The notes under the pieces: generated by a model
Told to the model about the DNA's origin: nothing
The model's input: the letters and a program-made list of their open reading frames with translations, nothing else
The model's database searches: none
Origin: Sulfurimonas denitrificans DSM 1251
GTDB taxonomy: Bacteria; Campylobacterota; Campylobacteria; Campylobacterales; Sulfurimonadaceae
NCBI RefSeq assembly: GCF_000012965.1
Contig: NC_007575.1
Coordinates: forward strand, 124,001 to 188,000
Direction: 5' to 3'
Length of the DNA stretch: 64,000 nt
Made by a program: the position numbers and the translations under genes
Shown here: one piece after another, positions 44,620 to 54,231 of the stretch
Layout of the letters: every line of letters begins with the position of its first letter
How positions within the stretch are numbered: the first letter of the stretch is position 1

Positions 44620-45775
44620 CTACAATCCTGCTTTTTATTTTATAATTATTTATCAACTTAATTATAACCATAATTGCGATTGCTTGGAAGAGTGAAGCTA
44701 AGATAAGTGCATAGTAATAGAGTTCAGTTATGCTCTTGCCATTGTAAGCGAGTGTCGCCATTGCAATAAGAAGTGTAAGCGGCATAGAGTGTGACAAGCC
44801 CATCAAAAGAGAGTCCACAAGTTTTAACTCTTTTATAAAAACAAGTGAAGCTATAAGACGCATCATAGTCATAGCTAGAGTAATTAAAAGAGCTTTTGTG
44901 ATAAGTCCATCCATAAATAGCGCTTCAAGATTAAATGAACTTCCTATATGGATAAAAAATATAGGGATTAAAAAGCCAAAACCAAAAGAGGCAAGTTTTT
45001 CTGGAAGCTCTTTTTTATGTTCAAAAAATGTTGGTATAAAAATCCCAGCCAAAAACGCACCAAAAGCGAGTTCAAGTTTTAGATAGAGCATCGCACCGAC
45101 TAAAATGAAAAATATCCCCATAGATAGTCTTATATCTTGCTCTTTGTTGTCATCATGAGGCATAAGTGATGTTGCAACTGTAGGAAACCACCAAAAAAGA
45201 AGCTCGATTGCACGAAATAGTAAAAACATAAATAGTAAAAACAGCGCAAGTGCAAAAATAGTCTGAGCAAGAGCAAAGCCCACACCAGTTTCAAGTGTCG
45301 CTGATGTTAGTGTTAAAAAGCCGATACTTACTATCTCTCCAATTGCTCCTGCGGTCATGGAGAGAGCAAGCCATGGAGTTTTTCCATACTCTTTTGAGAG
45401 CGTTGCAATTAGCCCAACGGAGATAAGCGGCATAAGCACCATAAAGATTTTTCCAAGCTCAAAGTAAAGAGAGATAGCGATAGAAAAAGAGTATAAAATA
45501 GCCAGATATATGATGATTTTTTGCATTAACTCTTTTGGGGTTTTTAGAGTACTTTTGAGATTTATCTCCGTCCCAGCGATAAACATAAGATACAAAAATC
45601 CAAGTTCCGCAACTATTTTAAAGAGATGTTCCTCATGTATAAGACCAATATATGCAAAAACAGCGCCAAATATAATCTCTATTGGGGTAGTTGGAAGTTT
45701 TATGAGCTTCGCAAAAAAAGGAGAAAATATAATAATAAGAGAGATAGTTACTATTAATATTATATTTTCATACAT
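44612..45775 (-). CDS. Kef/NhaP-type cation:proton antiporter (CPA2-like)
   Basis: A 387-residue protein with about twelve membrane segments. Family marks include LPTTPIEIIFGAVFAYIGLI (about 28), a segment with LYLMFIAGTEINLKSTLK (about 63) and GAFLAGIFIPTF (about 237). There is no C-terminal TrkA-N regulatory domain, so it is a bare transporter core. The ion (Na+ or K+) is not readable. Starts three bases after bioB. Confidence 0.85.
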   Translation of the reverse strand: MYENIILIVTISLIIIFSPFFAKLIKLPTTPIEIIFGAVFAYIGLIHEEHLFKIVAELGFLYLMFIAGTEINLKSTLKTPKELMQKIIIYLAILYSFSIAISLYFELGKIFMVLMPLISVGLIATLSKEYGKTPWLALSMTAGAIGEIVSIGFLTLTSATLETGVGFALAQTIFALALFLLFMFLLFRAIELLFWWFPTVATSLMPHDDNKEQDIRLSMGIFFILVGAMLYLKLELAFGAFLAGIFIPTFFEHKKELPEKLASFGFGFLIPIFFIHIGSSFNLEALFMDGLITKALLITLAMTMMRLIASLVFIKELKLVDSLLMGLSHSMPLTLLIAMATLAYNGKSITELYYYALILASLFQAIAIMVIIKLINNYKIKSRIVDE

Positions 45776-45778
45776 CTA

Positions 45779-46624
45779 CTATTTTACCGAGGAGGCTACA
45801 TCAAGATTGAGAGATTTTAGCATCTCCAAATCCCTCTGCATGGCCTTTCCGCTTGTTGTGAGATAGTTTCCAATAACGATAGAGTTAGCGCCATTTGCAA
45901 ATATTTCACTCTCTCTATCTCCAAACATAAGCTCTCTTCCACCTGCGACCATGATTCTTTGTGCATCTGGAATCATTGCGCGAGTAAGCTTTATAAGTGA
46001 TAATGCTTCATCAACACTTAGAGGATTTGGGCTAAGCTCAAGAGCTTCGTTATGATGATAGAAGTTTATAGGAACAGAGGTTGGTTTTAGACTATCTAGT
46101 GATTTTAACATCGAAACTCTGTCTTCTTCTCTCTCTCCAAGTCCAAAAATCCCACCGCTTATAAGGACTAAACCAGCGTTGTTAATATTTTGACAGGTCT
46201 CATATCGCTCATCCCAAGAGTGAGTTGTGCAGATTTTTGGGTAAAACTCTCTTGAAGTCTCAAGGTTATGGTTGTATGCTTTTATGCCAGAAGCCCTAAG
46301 TGTTAGAAGTTGCTCTATTGTAGCCGTTCCATTGCATGCGATAAGTCTTAACTCTGGTAGCTCTTTGCTTAGAACCTCTGCAATAGAGCAGACAAAATTT
46401 AGTGTTTTATCATTTAACCCTTTGTCTGAAGTTACAAGGCAAAAGCCAAGCGCACCATTAGAGTAAGCATCCTGAGCCTCTTTAAGGATTAGTGAAATCT
46501 CTTTTTGCTTATATCTGTCTATATCAGCTTTGTAACGTACACTTTGAGAACAAAACTTGCAATCTTCATTACATGTACCGCTATTTATGTTGCAAATGGA
46601 GCATAAAAATATTTTCTGATTCAC
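45779..46624 (-). CDS. bioB: Biotin synthase (short epsilonproteobacterial form)
   Basis: A 281-residue radical SAM enzyme that inserts sulfur into dethiobiotin. The [4Fe-4S]-SAM motif is CNEDCKFCSQS (Cys 18, 22 and 25); MVAGGRELMFGDRE near 222 is a typical late BioB motif; YNHNLETSREFYPKICTTHS carries the second-cluster environment. The protein is shorter than E. coli BioB (346) at both ends, as in relatives. Start overlaps the yfcE stop (ATGA). Confidence 0.93.
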   Translation of the reverse strand: MNQKIFLCSICNINSGTCNEDCKFCSQSVRYKADIDRYKQKEISLILKEAQDAYSNGALGFCLVTSDKGLNDKTLNFVCSIAEVLSKELPELRLIACNGTATIEQLLTLRASGIKAYNHNLETSREFYPKICTTHSWDERYETCQNINNAGLVLISGGIFGLGEREEDRVSMLKSLDSLKPTSVPINFYHHNEALELSPNPLSVDEALSLIKLTRAMIPDAQRIMVAGGRELMFGDRESEIFANGANSIVIGNYLTTSGKAMQRDLEMLKSLNLDVASSVK

Positions 46625-47142
46625 TTTTTTTCTCGTAGGTACTTAAAGTTTTTCTTCTCTATGATATCACTTTTGTTCTCTCTTGTATATCTTGTGAGCT
46701 TGTAGCTTTTATTTTCTACATCAAGCATAGCCCACTCTGAGAGAGGTTTGTTTCTAGCACAAATTTCTCCTGAATTAACAAAAAGAGTGTTGTTTATAAA
46801 TTCCAAAGAGAACTCATGGGTATGTCCAAAAACTACAACATCTGCGTCAGGTGACATGTAAAATGGAATGTGCATAAGTTTAAACTTTATATCTGCCACC
46901 TCAAAGTAGTAAGGCTCTTGAACTAAGTTAAACTGAGTGTGAAATTCAGCTAAATGAGCATCATTATTTCCATAAACCGCTACATATTCAACACCACTAT
47001 CTCTCAAAAGATTAAGAATTTCAACATCTACAATATCACCTGCATGGATAATAAACTCCGCTCCATCTTCGATTAGAGTGTTTATAGCACGCCTAGCTTT
47101 TTTAACTTTTCTATGAGTGTCTGAGATGATGCCTATCTTCAT
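46621..47142 (-). CDS. YfcE/MJ0936-type metallophosphoesterase
   Basis: A 173-residue phosphodiesterase with the five metal-binding blocks of the family: GIISDTHRKVKKA, IIHAGDIVD, VYGNNDAH, MHIPF (where a GH is common) and VVFGHTHEFSLE. The GNND/H and GHTH blocks are intact. Substrate unknown. It begins two bases after the topA stop. Confidence 0.88.
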   Translation of the reverse strand: MKIGIISDTHRKVKKARRAINTLIEDGAEFIIHAGDIVDVEILNLLRDSGVEYVAVYGNNDAHLAEFHTQFNLVQEPYYFEVADIKFKLMHIPFYMSPDADVVVFGHTHEFSLEFINNTLFVNSGEICARNKPLSEWAMLDVENKSYKLTRYTRENKSDIIEKKNFKYLREKK

Positions 47143-47144
47143 TT

Positions 47145-49376
47145 TTACTCTGCTACTATCTCTTGTGCTGGAGTTTTTGCTTTACACTTTATGCACTCAT
47201 AAATCTCTTTGCCTCTAAATACCCTAAAAGCTAGTGCACCATCACATCCAGATTCTCTACACTTATATTTTGATGGTTCAAACTTTGAGATAAACTTACA
47301 TGTAGGGTAGTTTTCACATCCCCAAAATGGTCCTCGTCTTGAATTTTTGAGGCTTATTTTACCACCACAATCAGGACATGGAGTCTCACTTGTCTTCTCC
47401 TCAACATTTATGCTTTTTGTGTTTTTACAATCAGGGTAACCGCTACATGCTAAAAATGGACCATTTCTCCCGTTTTTAGTAACCATCTCTTTTCCACATT
47501 TATCGCATATTTCATCACTTGAAGATGATTGTGCATTTTCTTCACCTTCTTTTTTCTCGCCCTCAACCTGTTCTGTATATTTACATTTTGGAAAGGCACT
47601 ACATGCTATAAACTCGCCAAATCTCCCTGAACGTAAAAGTAGCTCTTCTCCACATTTAGGGCAAGCTCTGCCTAGAGGTGTTGCCATCTTTAGAGACACT
47701 ATATTTGTTTTTCCCTCTTCAACTTGTGCTAAGAAATCGCCATAAAAGTCACTAAGTAGTTTTTGCCAATCATTTTGCCCCTCTGCTATCTCATCAAGCT
47801 TTTCTTCCATGTTTGCCGTAAAGGAGAGATCAACGATGTTTGAGAAGTTTTTCTCTAAAATCTCGGTAACTGTAAATGCCATCTCTGTCGGAATAATCTG
47901 CTTTTTCTCAATAGTCACGTAAGTGCGGTTACTAAGAGTTGCTATAGTTGGAGCATAAGTAGAAGGTCGTCCAATCCCCTCACTCTCAAGTTTTTTGATA
48001 AGTGCAGCTTCAGAGTAACGAGCTGGTGGCTCTGTAAAGTGCTGAGTTGACTCTATCTTTTGGATTTGAGCACTTTGCCCTTCACTTAGAGATGGAAGAA
48101 GTTTGTCTTTATCTTCTGCTCCAGTGAGAGCGTAAAAACCATCAAATGTTAATTTTCTACCGATTGCTTTGTATTCGTTATTTGCTCCGCTAAAGATAAT
48201 GCTTTGTTGCTCAAATACAGCATCATTCATTTGACAAGAGACAAAGCGCTCATATATAAGGCGATATAGTTTTATCTCATCTGGTTTTAAAAATGAAGCT
48301 GCCACCTCTGGAGTAAACGCAAGCATAGTAGGGCGAATAGCTTCGTGAGCTTCTTGTGCGCCTTTTGCCTTTTTAGTGTAAATTTTAGGCTCTGCTGGGA
48401 GATATTTTTTGCCAAATCTGCTCTCAATAAGACCACGAACAGCAGTTAGCGCTTCATGTGCTAAGTTTAGTGAATCTGTTCTCATGTAGGTGATAACACC
48501 GCTTGTTCCGCTTGGAGTTTTAACACCTTCATAAAGAGTTTGTGCGACCATCATAGTTTTCTTAGGAGTAAACCCTAGTTTGCTTGAAGCGACTTGTTGA
48601 AGAGTTGATGTCATAAATGGCGGTGGAGTTGCACTTCTTCTCTCTTTAGTCTCTATCTTAGAGATAATAAAACTATCTTCTTTTACACTTTTTACTATTG
48701 AAGATGCATCAGCTTTGTTTGTGATTGAGAGTTTTGAGAGCTTCTCTCCCATGTGAGATATAAGAGAAGCTTCTATATCTTTTGCAAAGAGTGTATCTAT
48801 AGTCCAGTACTCTTCTGCTACAAACGCTCTTATCTCTCTCTCACGGTCAACTACAAGTTTTAGTGTTGATGATTGCACACGTCCAGCGGAGAGCCCCTTT
48901 TGGATTTTTGAGCTAAGAAGCGGAGAGAGTTTATAGCCAACTACACGGTCAAGGATACGACGTGCTTGTTGAGCGTTTACCATATCCATATCTATCTTTC
49001 TAGCGTTTAAGAGTGCGTTTTCTATGGCTGTTTTAGTTATCTCATGAAAAACTATACGAGGAAGTTCTGCAGGGTCTTTTTTGATAGCATGAGCTATATG
49101 CCATCCGATTGCTTCACCCTCACGATCCTCATCGGTCGCGATATAGATGATATCGCTCTTTTTTGCTAAAGTGGTTATCTCTTTTACAGTTGCAGCATTC
49201 TCTTTTGCAACACTATAAGCTGGAATTAGATGAGAGTTTTCATCTACTGTTATTCCAAAACGAGATTTTGGCAAATCTCTTATGTGTCCCTTTGATGCAA
49301 TAACCTCATATTCCTTGCCAAGGAAGTTTTTTATTGTCTTTGCTTTTGCAGGTGATTCAACGATAATTAGGTTCAA
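47145..49376 (-). CDS. topA: DNA topoisomerase I
   Basis: A 743-residue type IA topoisomerase that relaxes negative supercoils. It has the Toprim domain (IVESPAKAKTIKNFLG; IYIATDEDREGEAIGWHIA), the catalytic Tyr in SGVITYMRTDSLNL (about 295) and GRPSTYAPTIATL. Four Cys-type zinc ribbons close the protein (CPKCGEELLLRSGRFGEFIA, CDKCGKEM, CPDCGGKI and a last CIKCKAKTP). It is the first gene of a six-gene minus-strand operon. Confidence 0.97.
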   Translation of the reverse strand: MNLIIVESPAKAKTIKNFLGKEYEVIASKGHIRDLPKSRFGITVDENSHLIPAYSVAKENAATVKEITTLAKKSDIIYIATDEDREGEAIGWHIAHAIKKDPAELPRIVFHEITKTAIENALLNARKIDMDMVNAQQARRILDRVVGYKLSPLLSSKIQKGLSAGRVQSSTLKLVVDREREIRAFVAEEYWTIDTLFAKDIEASLISHMGEKLSKLSITNKADASSIVKSVKEDSFIISKIETKERRSATPPPFMTSTLQQVASSKLGFTPKKTMMVAQTLYEGVKTPSGTSGVITYMRTDSLNLAHEALTAVRGLIESRFGKKYLPAEPKIYTKKAKGAQEAHEAIRPTMLAFTPEVAASFLKPDEIKLYRLIYERFVSCQMNDAVFEQQSIIFSGANNEYKAIGRKLTFDGFYALTGAEDKDKLLPSLSEGQSAQIQKIESTQHFTEPPARYSEAALIKKLESEGIGRPSTYAPTIATLSNRTYVTIEKKQIIPTEMAFTVTEILEKNFSNIVDLSFTANMEEKLDEIAEGQNDWQKLLSDFYGDFLAQVEEGKTNIVSLKMATPLGRACPKCGEELLLRSGRFGEFIACSAFPKCKYTEQVEGEKKEGEENAQSSSSDEICDKCGKEMVTKNGRNGPFLACSGYPDCKNTKSINVEEKTSETPCPDCGGKISLKNSRRGPFWGCENYPTCKFISKFEPSKYKCRESGCDGALAFRVFRGKEIYECIKCKAKTPAQEIVAE

Positions 49377-49483
49377 ATAGCATTCCTATATATATAGTAT
49401 AGTTCTTTTTAAGTCTGGAAGTGTAGCAAAAAATAAATAAATAGATGAAATCAAATATTTTTGAAAAATATTTGTAAATTGAT

Positions 49484-49510
49484 TAAAGTTATTTTTGAGA
49501 GTGTCGATTT
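49484..49510 (+). promoter_or_regulatory. Sigma-28 (FliA) type promoter of first flagellin gene
   Basis: TAAA at 49484-49487 and GTCGATTT at 49503-49510 are separated by 15 bases. This fits the FliA consensus TAAA-N15-GCCGATAA. It lies 74 bases before the ATG. Confidence 0.8.
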
Positions 49511-49584
49511 AGTTAACATCAAGGCATGGAAGCCAAGATAAAAAATTAACTAGAGCGTAAGGCTCTACCCTAAAAGGATTTATC

Positions 49585-50763
49585 ATGGGATTTAGAATAA
49601 ACACAAATATTAGTGCGATGAACGCACATAGAAATGCTCAGCAAACTAATATAGGACTTGATAAAAGTCTTGGTTCACTTAGTTCTGGTTTAAGAATTAC
49701 GAAAGCGGCAGATGACGCTTCTGGTATGGCTATTGCCGATTCTCTTCGTCAACAAGCTCAAGGTTTGGGTCAAGCTGTATCAAATGCAAACGATGGTATT
49801 GGTATTACTCAAACAGCGGATGGTGCTTTGGATGAGTATATAAATATTGCTAATACTATTAGAACTAAAGCTATTCAAGCTGCGTCTGATGGTCAAACTT
49901 TAGATACACGTAAAGCTATTCAGGCTGATATTGACAAACTTATGGCAGAGGCTCAAAATATTGCTTCAACTACTTCGTTTAATGGTCAAACACTTCTAAA
50001 TGGTGGTTATCAAAATAAATCATTCCATATTGGTGCATACTCTGGAGAGGCTGTAAAAATCTCTATAGAAGATAGTAGAACTGAAAAAATAGGTAAATTT
50101 GCTCTAGCAGAATCAACTACAGGATTAACAGCTACTACAGGTCAGGCTGGTGTTAGTACAGTATCTCTTAGCGTTACTGTTACAAGTGCAGATGGTACAA
50201 CATCAACATCAACAGGTGAAGCTGTACTTACTTCAGGTGCACACTCTAGTTATGAGATTGCACAGATGGTAGTTGATGCATTTAACTCAGATGCTCAAAC
50301 AGATGGAACAAATGCAAGAGCTAGTGTATATGAACTTACATCTTCGACTGCAGGAACTGCGGCATTTGGTGTTAGAGTAGATTCTAGTGATAAATTTACT
50401 ACAACTGAAGCAGGATTTACTATTGGAGATGCTACGGCTGCTCTAACAAATAACTTTAGTACTATTGATGTTACAACTAGAGAAAAAGCAGAGAAAGCTA
50501 TTATCATCTCGGATTATACTCTTAAAGATTTAGACTCTAGAAGATCAGATATAGGTTCGGTTCAAAATCAACTTGAATCAACTATTAGAAATATCTCTGT
50601 AACTCAGGTAAATGTTCAAGCGGCAGAATCACAGATTCGTGACGTTGACTTTGCGGCAGAGAGTGCGAACTTTGCGAAATTTAATATCTTAGCTCAGTCT
50701 GGTTCATACGCTATGAGTCAAGCTAACGCTGTTCAACAAAATGTTATGAGACTACTTCAGTAG
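49585..50763 (+). CDS. flaA: Flagellin (first copy, sigma-28 promoter)
   Basis: A 392-residue flagellin. The N-terminal D0/D1 (GFRINTNISAMNAHRNAQQT ... LSSGLRITKAADDASGMAIA) and C-terminal D1/D0 (SQANAVQQNVMRLLQ) polymerisation domains are intact. The central surface region (about 165-300) is Ser/Thr-rich (VTSADGTTSTSTGEAV), offering many O-glycosylation sites. Sequence is almost identical to the copy at 50976, including the centre. AAAAGGA precedes the ATG. In this phylum flagellins are heavily O-glycosylated by Maf-type enzymes; such a gene lies at 52198. Confidence 0.96.
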   Translation: MGFRINTNISAMNAHRNAQQTNIGLDKSLGSLSSGLRITKAADDASGMAIADSLRQQAQGLGQAVSNANDGIGITQTADGALDEYINIANTIRTKAIQAASDGQTLDTRKAIQADIDKLMAEAQNIASTTSFNGQTLLNGGYQNKSFHIGAYSGEAVKISIEDSRTEKIGKFALAESTTGLTATTGQAGVSTVSLSVTVTSADGTTSTSTGEAVLTSGAHSSYEIAQMVVDAFNSDAQTDGTNARASVYELTSSTAGTAAFGVRVDSSDKFTTTEAGFTIGDATAALTNNFSTIDVTTREKAEKAIIISDYTLKDLDSRRSDIGSVQNQLESTIRNISVTQVNVQAAESQIRDVDFAAESANFAKFNILAQSGSYAMSQANAVQQNVMRLLQ

Positions 50764-50806
50764 TCGTCTTGAGTAAGTAGCTTTAGCTACGCTCACGTCC
50801 CTTTAG

Positions 50807-50835
50807 AAAACATTATGAGATTGTTACAGTGGTAA
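50807..50835 (+). pseudogene. Fossil 3' end of a further flagellin copy
   Basis: The bases here read, in frame, NIMRLLQW and a stop. This mirrors the first flagellin's closing QNVMRLLQ-stop. It lies 44 bases after that gene's own stop. It looks like the degenerate end of another flagellin copy lost by recombination. Confidence 0.5.
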
Positions 50836-50858
50836 CTCATCTATAACTGTTATTTTAC

Positions 50859-50893
50859 AAACCCATCTTCAAGTAAAACTTGAGGATGGGTTT
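50859..50893 (+). terminator. Rho-independent terminator after first flagellin
   Basis: AAACCCATCTTCAAGT pairs with ACTTGAGGATGGGTTT (one wobble) around an AAA loop, a 16-pair stem, followed by AAACCTCTTTT. Confidence 0.88.
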
Positions 50894-50925
50894 AAACCTC
50901 TTTTAAGCTCTCATTTTAATTTTTT

Positions 50926-50941
50926 TGGAACACTCATTGCT
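50926..50941 (+). promoter_or_regulatory. Sigma-54 (RpoN) type promoter of second flagellin gene
   Basis: TGGAACACTCATTGCT has the essential GG-N10-GC spacing (GG at 50927-50928, GC at 50939-50940). It differs from TGGCAC-N5-TTGCT at one position. It lies 35 bases before the ATG. Confidence 0.8.
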
Positions 50942-50975
50942 TAAACTCTACAAATAACCTTAAAAAGGATTTGTA

Positions 50976-52154
50976 ATGGGATTTAGAATAAACACAAATA
51001 TTAGTGCTATGAACGCGCATAGAAATGCAAGCATGACTAACTTAGGACTTGATAAAAGTCTTGGTTCACTTAGTTCTGGTTTAAGAATTACGAAAGCGGC
51101 AGATGACGCTTCTGGTATGGCTATTGCCGATTCTCTTCGTCAACAAGCTCAAGGTTTGGGGCAAGCTGTTATGAATTCAAATGATGGTATAGGTGTTACC
51201 CAAACAGCGGATGGTGCTTTGGATGAGTATATAAATATTGCTAATACTATTAGAACTAAAGCTATTCAAGCTGCGTCTGATGGTCAAACTTCTGATACAC
51301 GTAAAGCTATTCAGGCTGATATTGACAGACTTATGCAAGAGGCTCAAAATATTGCTTCAACTACTTCGTTTAATGGTCAAACACTTCTAAATGGTGGTTA
51401 TCAAAATAAATCATTCCATATTGGTGCATACTCTGGAGAGACTGTAAAAATCTCTATAGAGGATAGTAGAACTGAAAAAGTAGGTAAATTCTCGCTAGCA
51501 GAATCAACTACAGGATTAACAGCTACTACAGGTCAGGCTGGTGTTAGTACAGTATCTCTTAGCGTTACTGTTACAAGTGCAGATGGTACAACATCAACAT
51601 CAACAGGTGAAGCTGTACTTACTTCAGGTGCACACTCTAGTTATGAGATTGCACAGATGGTAGTTGATGCATTTAACTCAGATGCTCAAACAGATGGAAC
51701 AAATGCAAGAGCTAGTGTATATGAACTTACATCTTCGACTGCAGGAACTGCGGCATTTGGTATTAGAGTAGATTCTAGTGATAACTTTACTACAACTGAA
51801 GCAGGATTTACTATTGGAGATGCTACGGCTGCTCTAACAAACAACTTTAGTACTATTGATGTTACAACTAGAGAAAAAGCAGAGAAAGCTATTATCATCT
51901 CGGATTATACTCTTAAAGATTTAGACTCTAGAAGATCAGATATAGGTTCGGTTCAAAATCAACTTGAATCAACTATTAGAAATATCTCTGTAACTCAGGT
52001 AAATGTTCAAGCGGCAGAATCACAGATTCGTGACGTTGACTTTGCGGCAGAGAGTGCGAACTTTGCGAAATTTAATATCTTAGCTCAGTCTGGTTCATAC
52101 GCTATGAGTCAAGCTAACGCTGTTCAACAAAATGTATTAAAACTACTTCAGTAA
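50976..52154 (+). CDS. flaB: Flagellin (second copy, sigma-54 promoter)
   Basis: A 392-residue flagellin nearly identical to flaA. Differences are few and mostly in the terminal domains: NASMTNLG for NAQQTNIG near residue 17, AVMNSNDGIGV for AVSNANDGIGI near 72, DRLMQEA for DKLMAEA near 115, and NVLKLLQ for NVMRLLQ at the end. The Ser/Thr-rich centre is nearly unchanged at base level. Different promoters (sigma-28 and sigma-54) imply different timing or position in the filament, as for flaA and flaB in Campylobacter. Confidence 0.96.
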   Translation: MGFRINTNISAMNAHRNASMTNLGLDKSLGSLSSGLRITKAADDASGMAIADSLRQQAQGLGQAVMNSNDGIGVTQTADGALDEYINIANTIRTKAIQAASDGQTSDTRKAIQADIDRLMQEAQNIASTTSFNGQTLLNGGYQNKSFHIGAYSGETVKISIEDSRTEKVGKFSLAESTTGLTATTGQAGVSTVSLSVTVTSADGTTSTSTGEAVLTSGAHSSYEIAQMVVDAFNSDAQTDGTNARASVYELTSSTAGTAAFGIRVDSSDNFTTTEAGFTIGDATAALTNNFSTIDVTTREKAEKAIIISDYTLKDLDSRRSDIGSVQNQLESTIRNISVTQVNVQAAESQIRDVDFAAESANFAKFNILAQSGSYAMSQANAVQQNVLKLLQ

Positions 52155-52157
52155 TAT

Positions 52158-52193
52158 AAAAACATCTTACACATGTGAGTGTAAGATGTTTTT
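52158..52193. terminator. Bidirectional terminator between flaB and the Maf gene
   Basis: A perfect 15-pair stem, AAAAACATCTTACAC with GTGTAAGATGTTTTT, surrounds a six-base loop. A and T runs on both sides let it act on flaB (plus) and the glycosylation operon (minus). Confidence 0.88.
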
Positions 52194-52197
52194 ACTA

Positions 52198-54186
52198 CTA
52201 CAAATCTTCTAAAACTTTTTCTATCTCTTGCTCATATGCTTTTATTATTTTTTCTAAAAGTGTAATAATTATCTTTTTAATTTTTTTAATATGTTTTTTA
52301 TGATTATCTAGCTCTTTTGTATTGAAGAGATCTGAGATATAAGTTGATGAGATAAGAAGATAATTCATCATGATTTGATGCAGTTCATCTTGCTCGAATG
52401 CAACCATAGAGTTAAGTAATTTTGTATAACTTTGCATAAATATTTCACTACTTGATGAACTATCTTCTCTAAAAGTGTTTACAAAGTCATAATATTTTTG
52501 AACTCTTTTTTGTCTATCTTTTAACATTTGTAACTCTTCATTCGATAAAGAACTTGAAGAGTATTTGTCAAAAAGAGCTAAAAGATGACTCTTTAAATCT
52601 ATTTTTTTTATAATTTTTGTTACTTTAACATCTGATGGTTCAAGTGCTATAGTCTCTTGAAAGTAAGCTCCATCACTAAGATTATATATATTTTGATTTG
52701 GTAATTTTAGTTTGCTTGTATGTATGTCAACTACAGGTATGGACATAGCAAGAAGAGGTATTGTGTTTACTTGTTTTCTAAAATTTCCTCGTACTTGTGT
52801 CACCGCTGTATCAAGTGAAGCACTTTGTGTGATAGAGTTTGCAGAGGATGTATCAAGGTTTCTGTGATCTGAGTGATCTTTTGCATGAGTTGAACCATCG
52901 TCTCCTATGGCTAAATCAAGCCCTAGTAGATATATATCGCCTTTACTAAAAGAGAGCGCTATAGCATACGAAGCTTCACCAACACTAGCAACATCAATAA
53001 AACAGTTGTTTAATTTATAGCTTGTTCTATCTTCAAGAAGATAAATCTTCTCTTTTTCGAAAGTTTCAAAAAATATATCTGCTACAGAAGCTGTAAATAT
53101 AAAAATAGTCTCTTTAAAATAGTCTCTGTTTTCAAAAAAGTCTAGCTCTCTTTTTGCAAGAGGTTCATTTTCATCGATATGTACAACAATATCGGCAGGT
53201 ATATCTAGTTTATAAAGTGTTTTAAGTGCAGCTAAAGGAGCTATAATAATGAACTTTTTATGGTGTTTTTTTAGCCACTCTTTGTGAGCATTTAGAGAAG
53301 GACCAGCAGCTAAGACTAAAAAAGGTTTATCATTAAAAAAGTTTTCTGACTCTTTTTTTTGTAAGTTTACAAACTTATAATCTTTCGCAATTCTATTTAA
53401 GATTTTTTGGCTTTTTTGTAAAAGTCTTGAGTGTGAATAACACTTTTCAGGGCGAATAAGTATGGCTTGTTGTACCTGTTTTATAGTTGATTCATCTTTT
53501 GAAGAGAAGAGACAAAATTTTAGATAATGGTTTCTTATGATACCATTTTCATAAAAACTATTGAAAGTATGCGCAAGCTCAATACTACTTTGTGCTATAG
53601 AAAAAAAAGTTTTCTTGCCACAAAGTGCATCTTTATAATTACATGTAAACATAGATAGTCTAAATAGTTCTATATCGTTATCAGTTACTAAAATAATTTC
53701 TGTTTTAGTTTTTTGGATTATATCTTTTATGTGCAGACCAAGCCCTACTCCTAAAAAAATAAACTTATATATTTTATTCATACTCATCGAAGCGTTAGTG
53801 TTTGAACTATGATAGTAGATTATGGGTGCGGTTGTTGCATGAGGGAAAAAGGCATCAGCTTCTTTGAGTAAGTCTATAGAGTTTTTATCATAAATAAAGT
53901 TATAAGAGCTCTCAAGAACTTGGTCATCTTTTTTAAATGATATTGTATCGAGGAGCTCTTTTGAGTATTTTATGGAATTTTGACCGTAAAGATAATTACC
54001 TGAAGATAGCTCTTTGATATCAAAATAGCTGTTTTTATATTCAAGTTCATATTTTTGAGGGTATTTACCATCACTTAATAGAGTTTCTAAAGCTATTAAC
54101 ATCTCATAGAGTCTTTTATGCTCTTTTTCGAAGAACTCCATATTTTGTTTATAATTGAGTACTGCTTTATCTTCTATTTTTTGCAC
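52198..54186 (-). CDS. Maf-family (DUF115) flagellin glycosyltransferase
   Basis: A 662-residue protein of the motility-associated factor family. The central DUF115 domain contains FLVLAAGPSLNAHKEWLKKH (about 290), FIIIAPLAALKTLYKLDIPA, VVHIDEN and IYLLGLDLAIGDDGSTHAKD (about 420). Maf enzymes transfer nonulosonic acids or other sugars to Ser/Thr of flagellin in the cytoplasm. It lies at the end of the sugar operon and converges on flaB. Which sugar it transfers is not readable from sequence. Confidence 0.9.
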   Translation of the reverse strand: MQKIEDKAVLNYKQNMEFFEKEHKRLYEMLIALETLLSDGKYPQKYELEYKNSYFDIKELSSGNYLYGQNSIKYSKELLDTISFKKDDQVLESSYNFIYDKNSIDLLKEADAFFPHATTAPIIYYHSSNTNASMSMNKIYKFIFLGVGLGLHIKDIIQKTKTEIILVTDNDIELFRLSMFTCNYKDALCGKKTFFSIAQSSIELAHTFNSFYENGIIRNHYLKFCLFSSKDESTIKQVQQAILIRPEKCYSHSRLLQKSQKILNRIAKDYKFVNLQKKESENFFNDKPFLVLAAGPSLNAHKEWLKKHHKKFIIIAPLAALKTLYKLDIPADIVVHIDENEPLAKRELDFFENRDYFKETIFIFTASVADIFFETFEKEKIYLLEDRTSYKLNNCFIDVASVGEASYAIALSFSKGDIYLLGLDLAIGDDGSTHAKDHSDHRNLDTSSANSITQSASLDTAVTQVRGNFRKQVNTIPLLAMSIPVVDIHTSKLKLPNQNIYNLSDGAYFQETIALEPSDVKVTKIIKKIDLKSHLLALFDKYSSSSLSNEELQMLKDRQKRVQKYYDFVNTFREDSSSSSEIFMQSYTKLLNSMVAFEQDELHQIMMNYLLISSTYISDLFNTKELDNHKKHIKKIKKIIITLLEKIIKAYEQEIEKVLEDL

Positions 54187-54231
54187 TTAATATCCTTTGT
54201 ATTTGTAAAAGTATAGCAAATAATATACCTC

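Noticed and set aside
50295-51898. Antisense genes inside the two flagellin genes
   Set aside because: Matching minus-strand open frames occur at 50295-50507 and 51686-51898 only because the flagellin genes are near-identical; composition is a mirror of Ser/Thr-rich coding and no ribosome site is seen.
49585-52154. Phase-variable flagellin switching by inversion
   Set aside because: The two copies are direct repeats, not inverted, and no recombinase is adjacent, so deletion or gene conversion is possible but not inversion.
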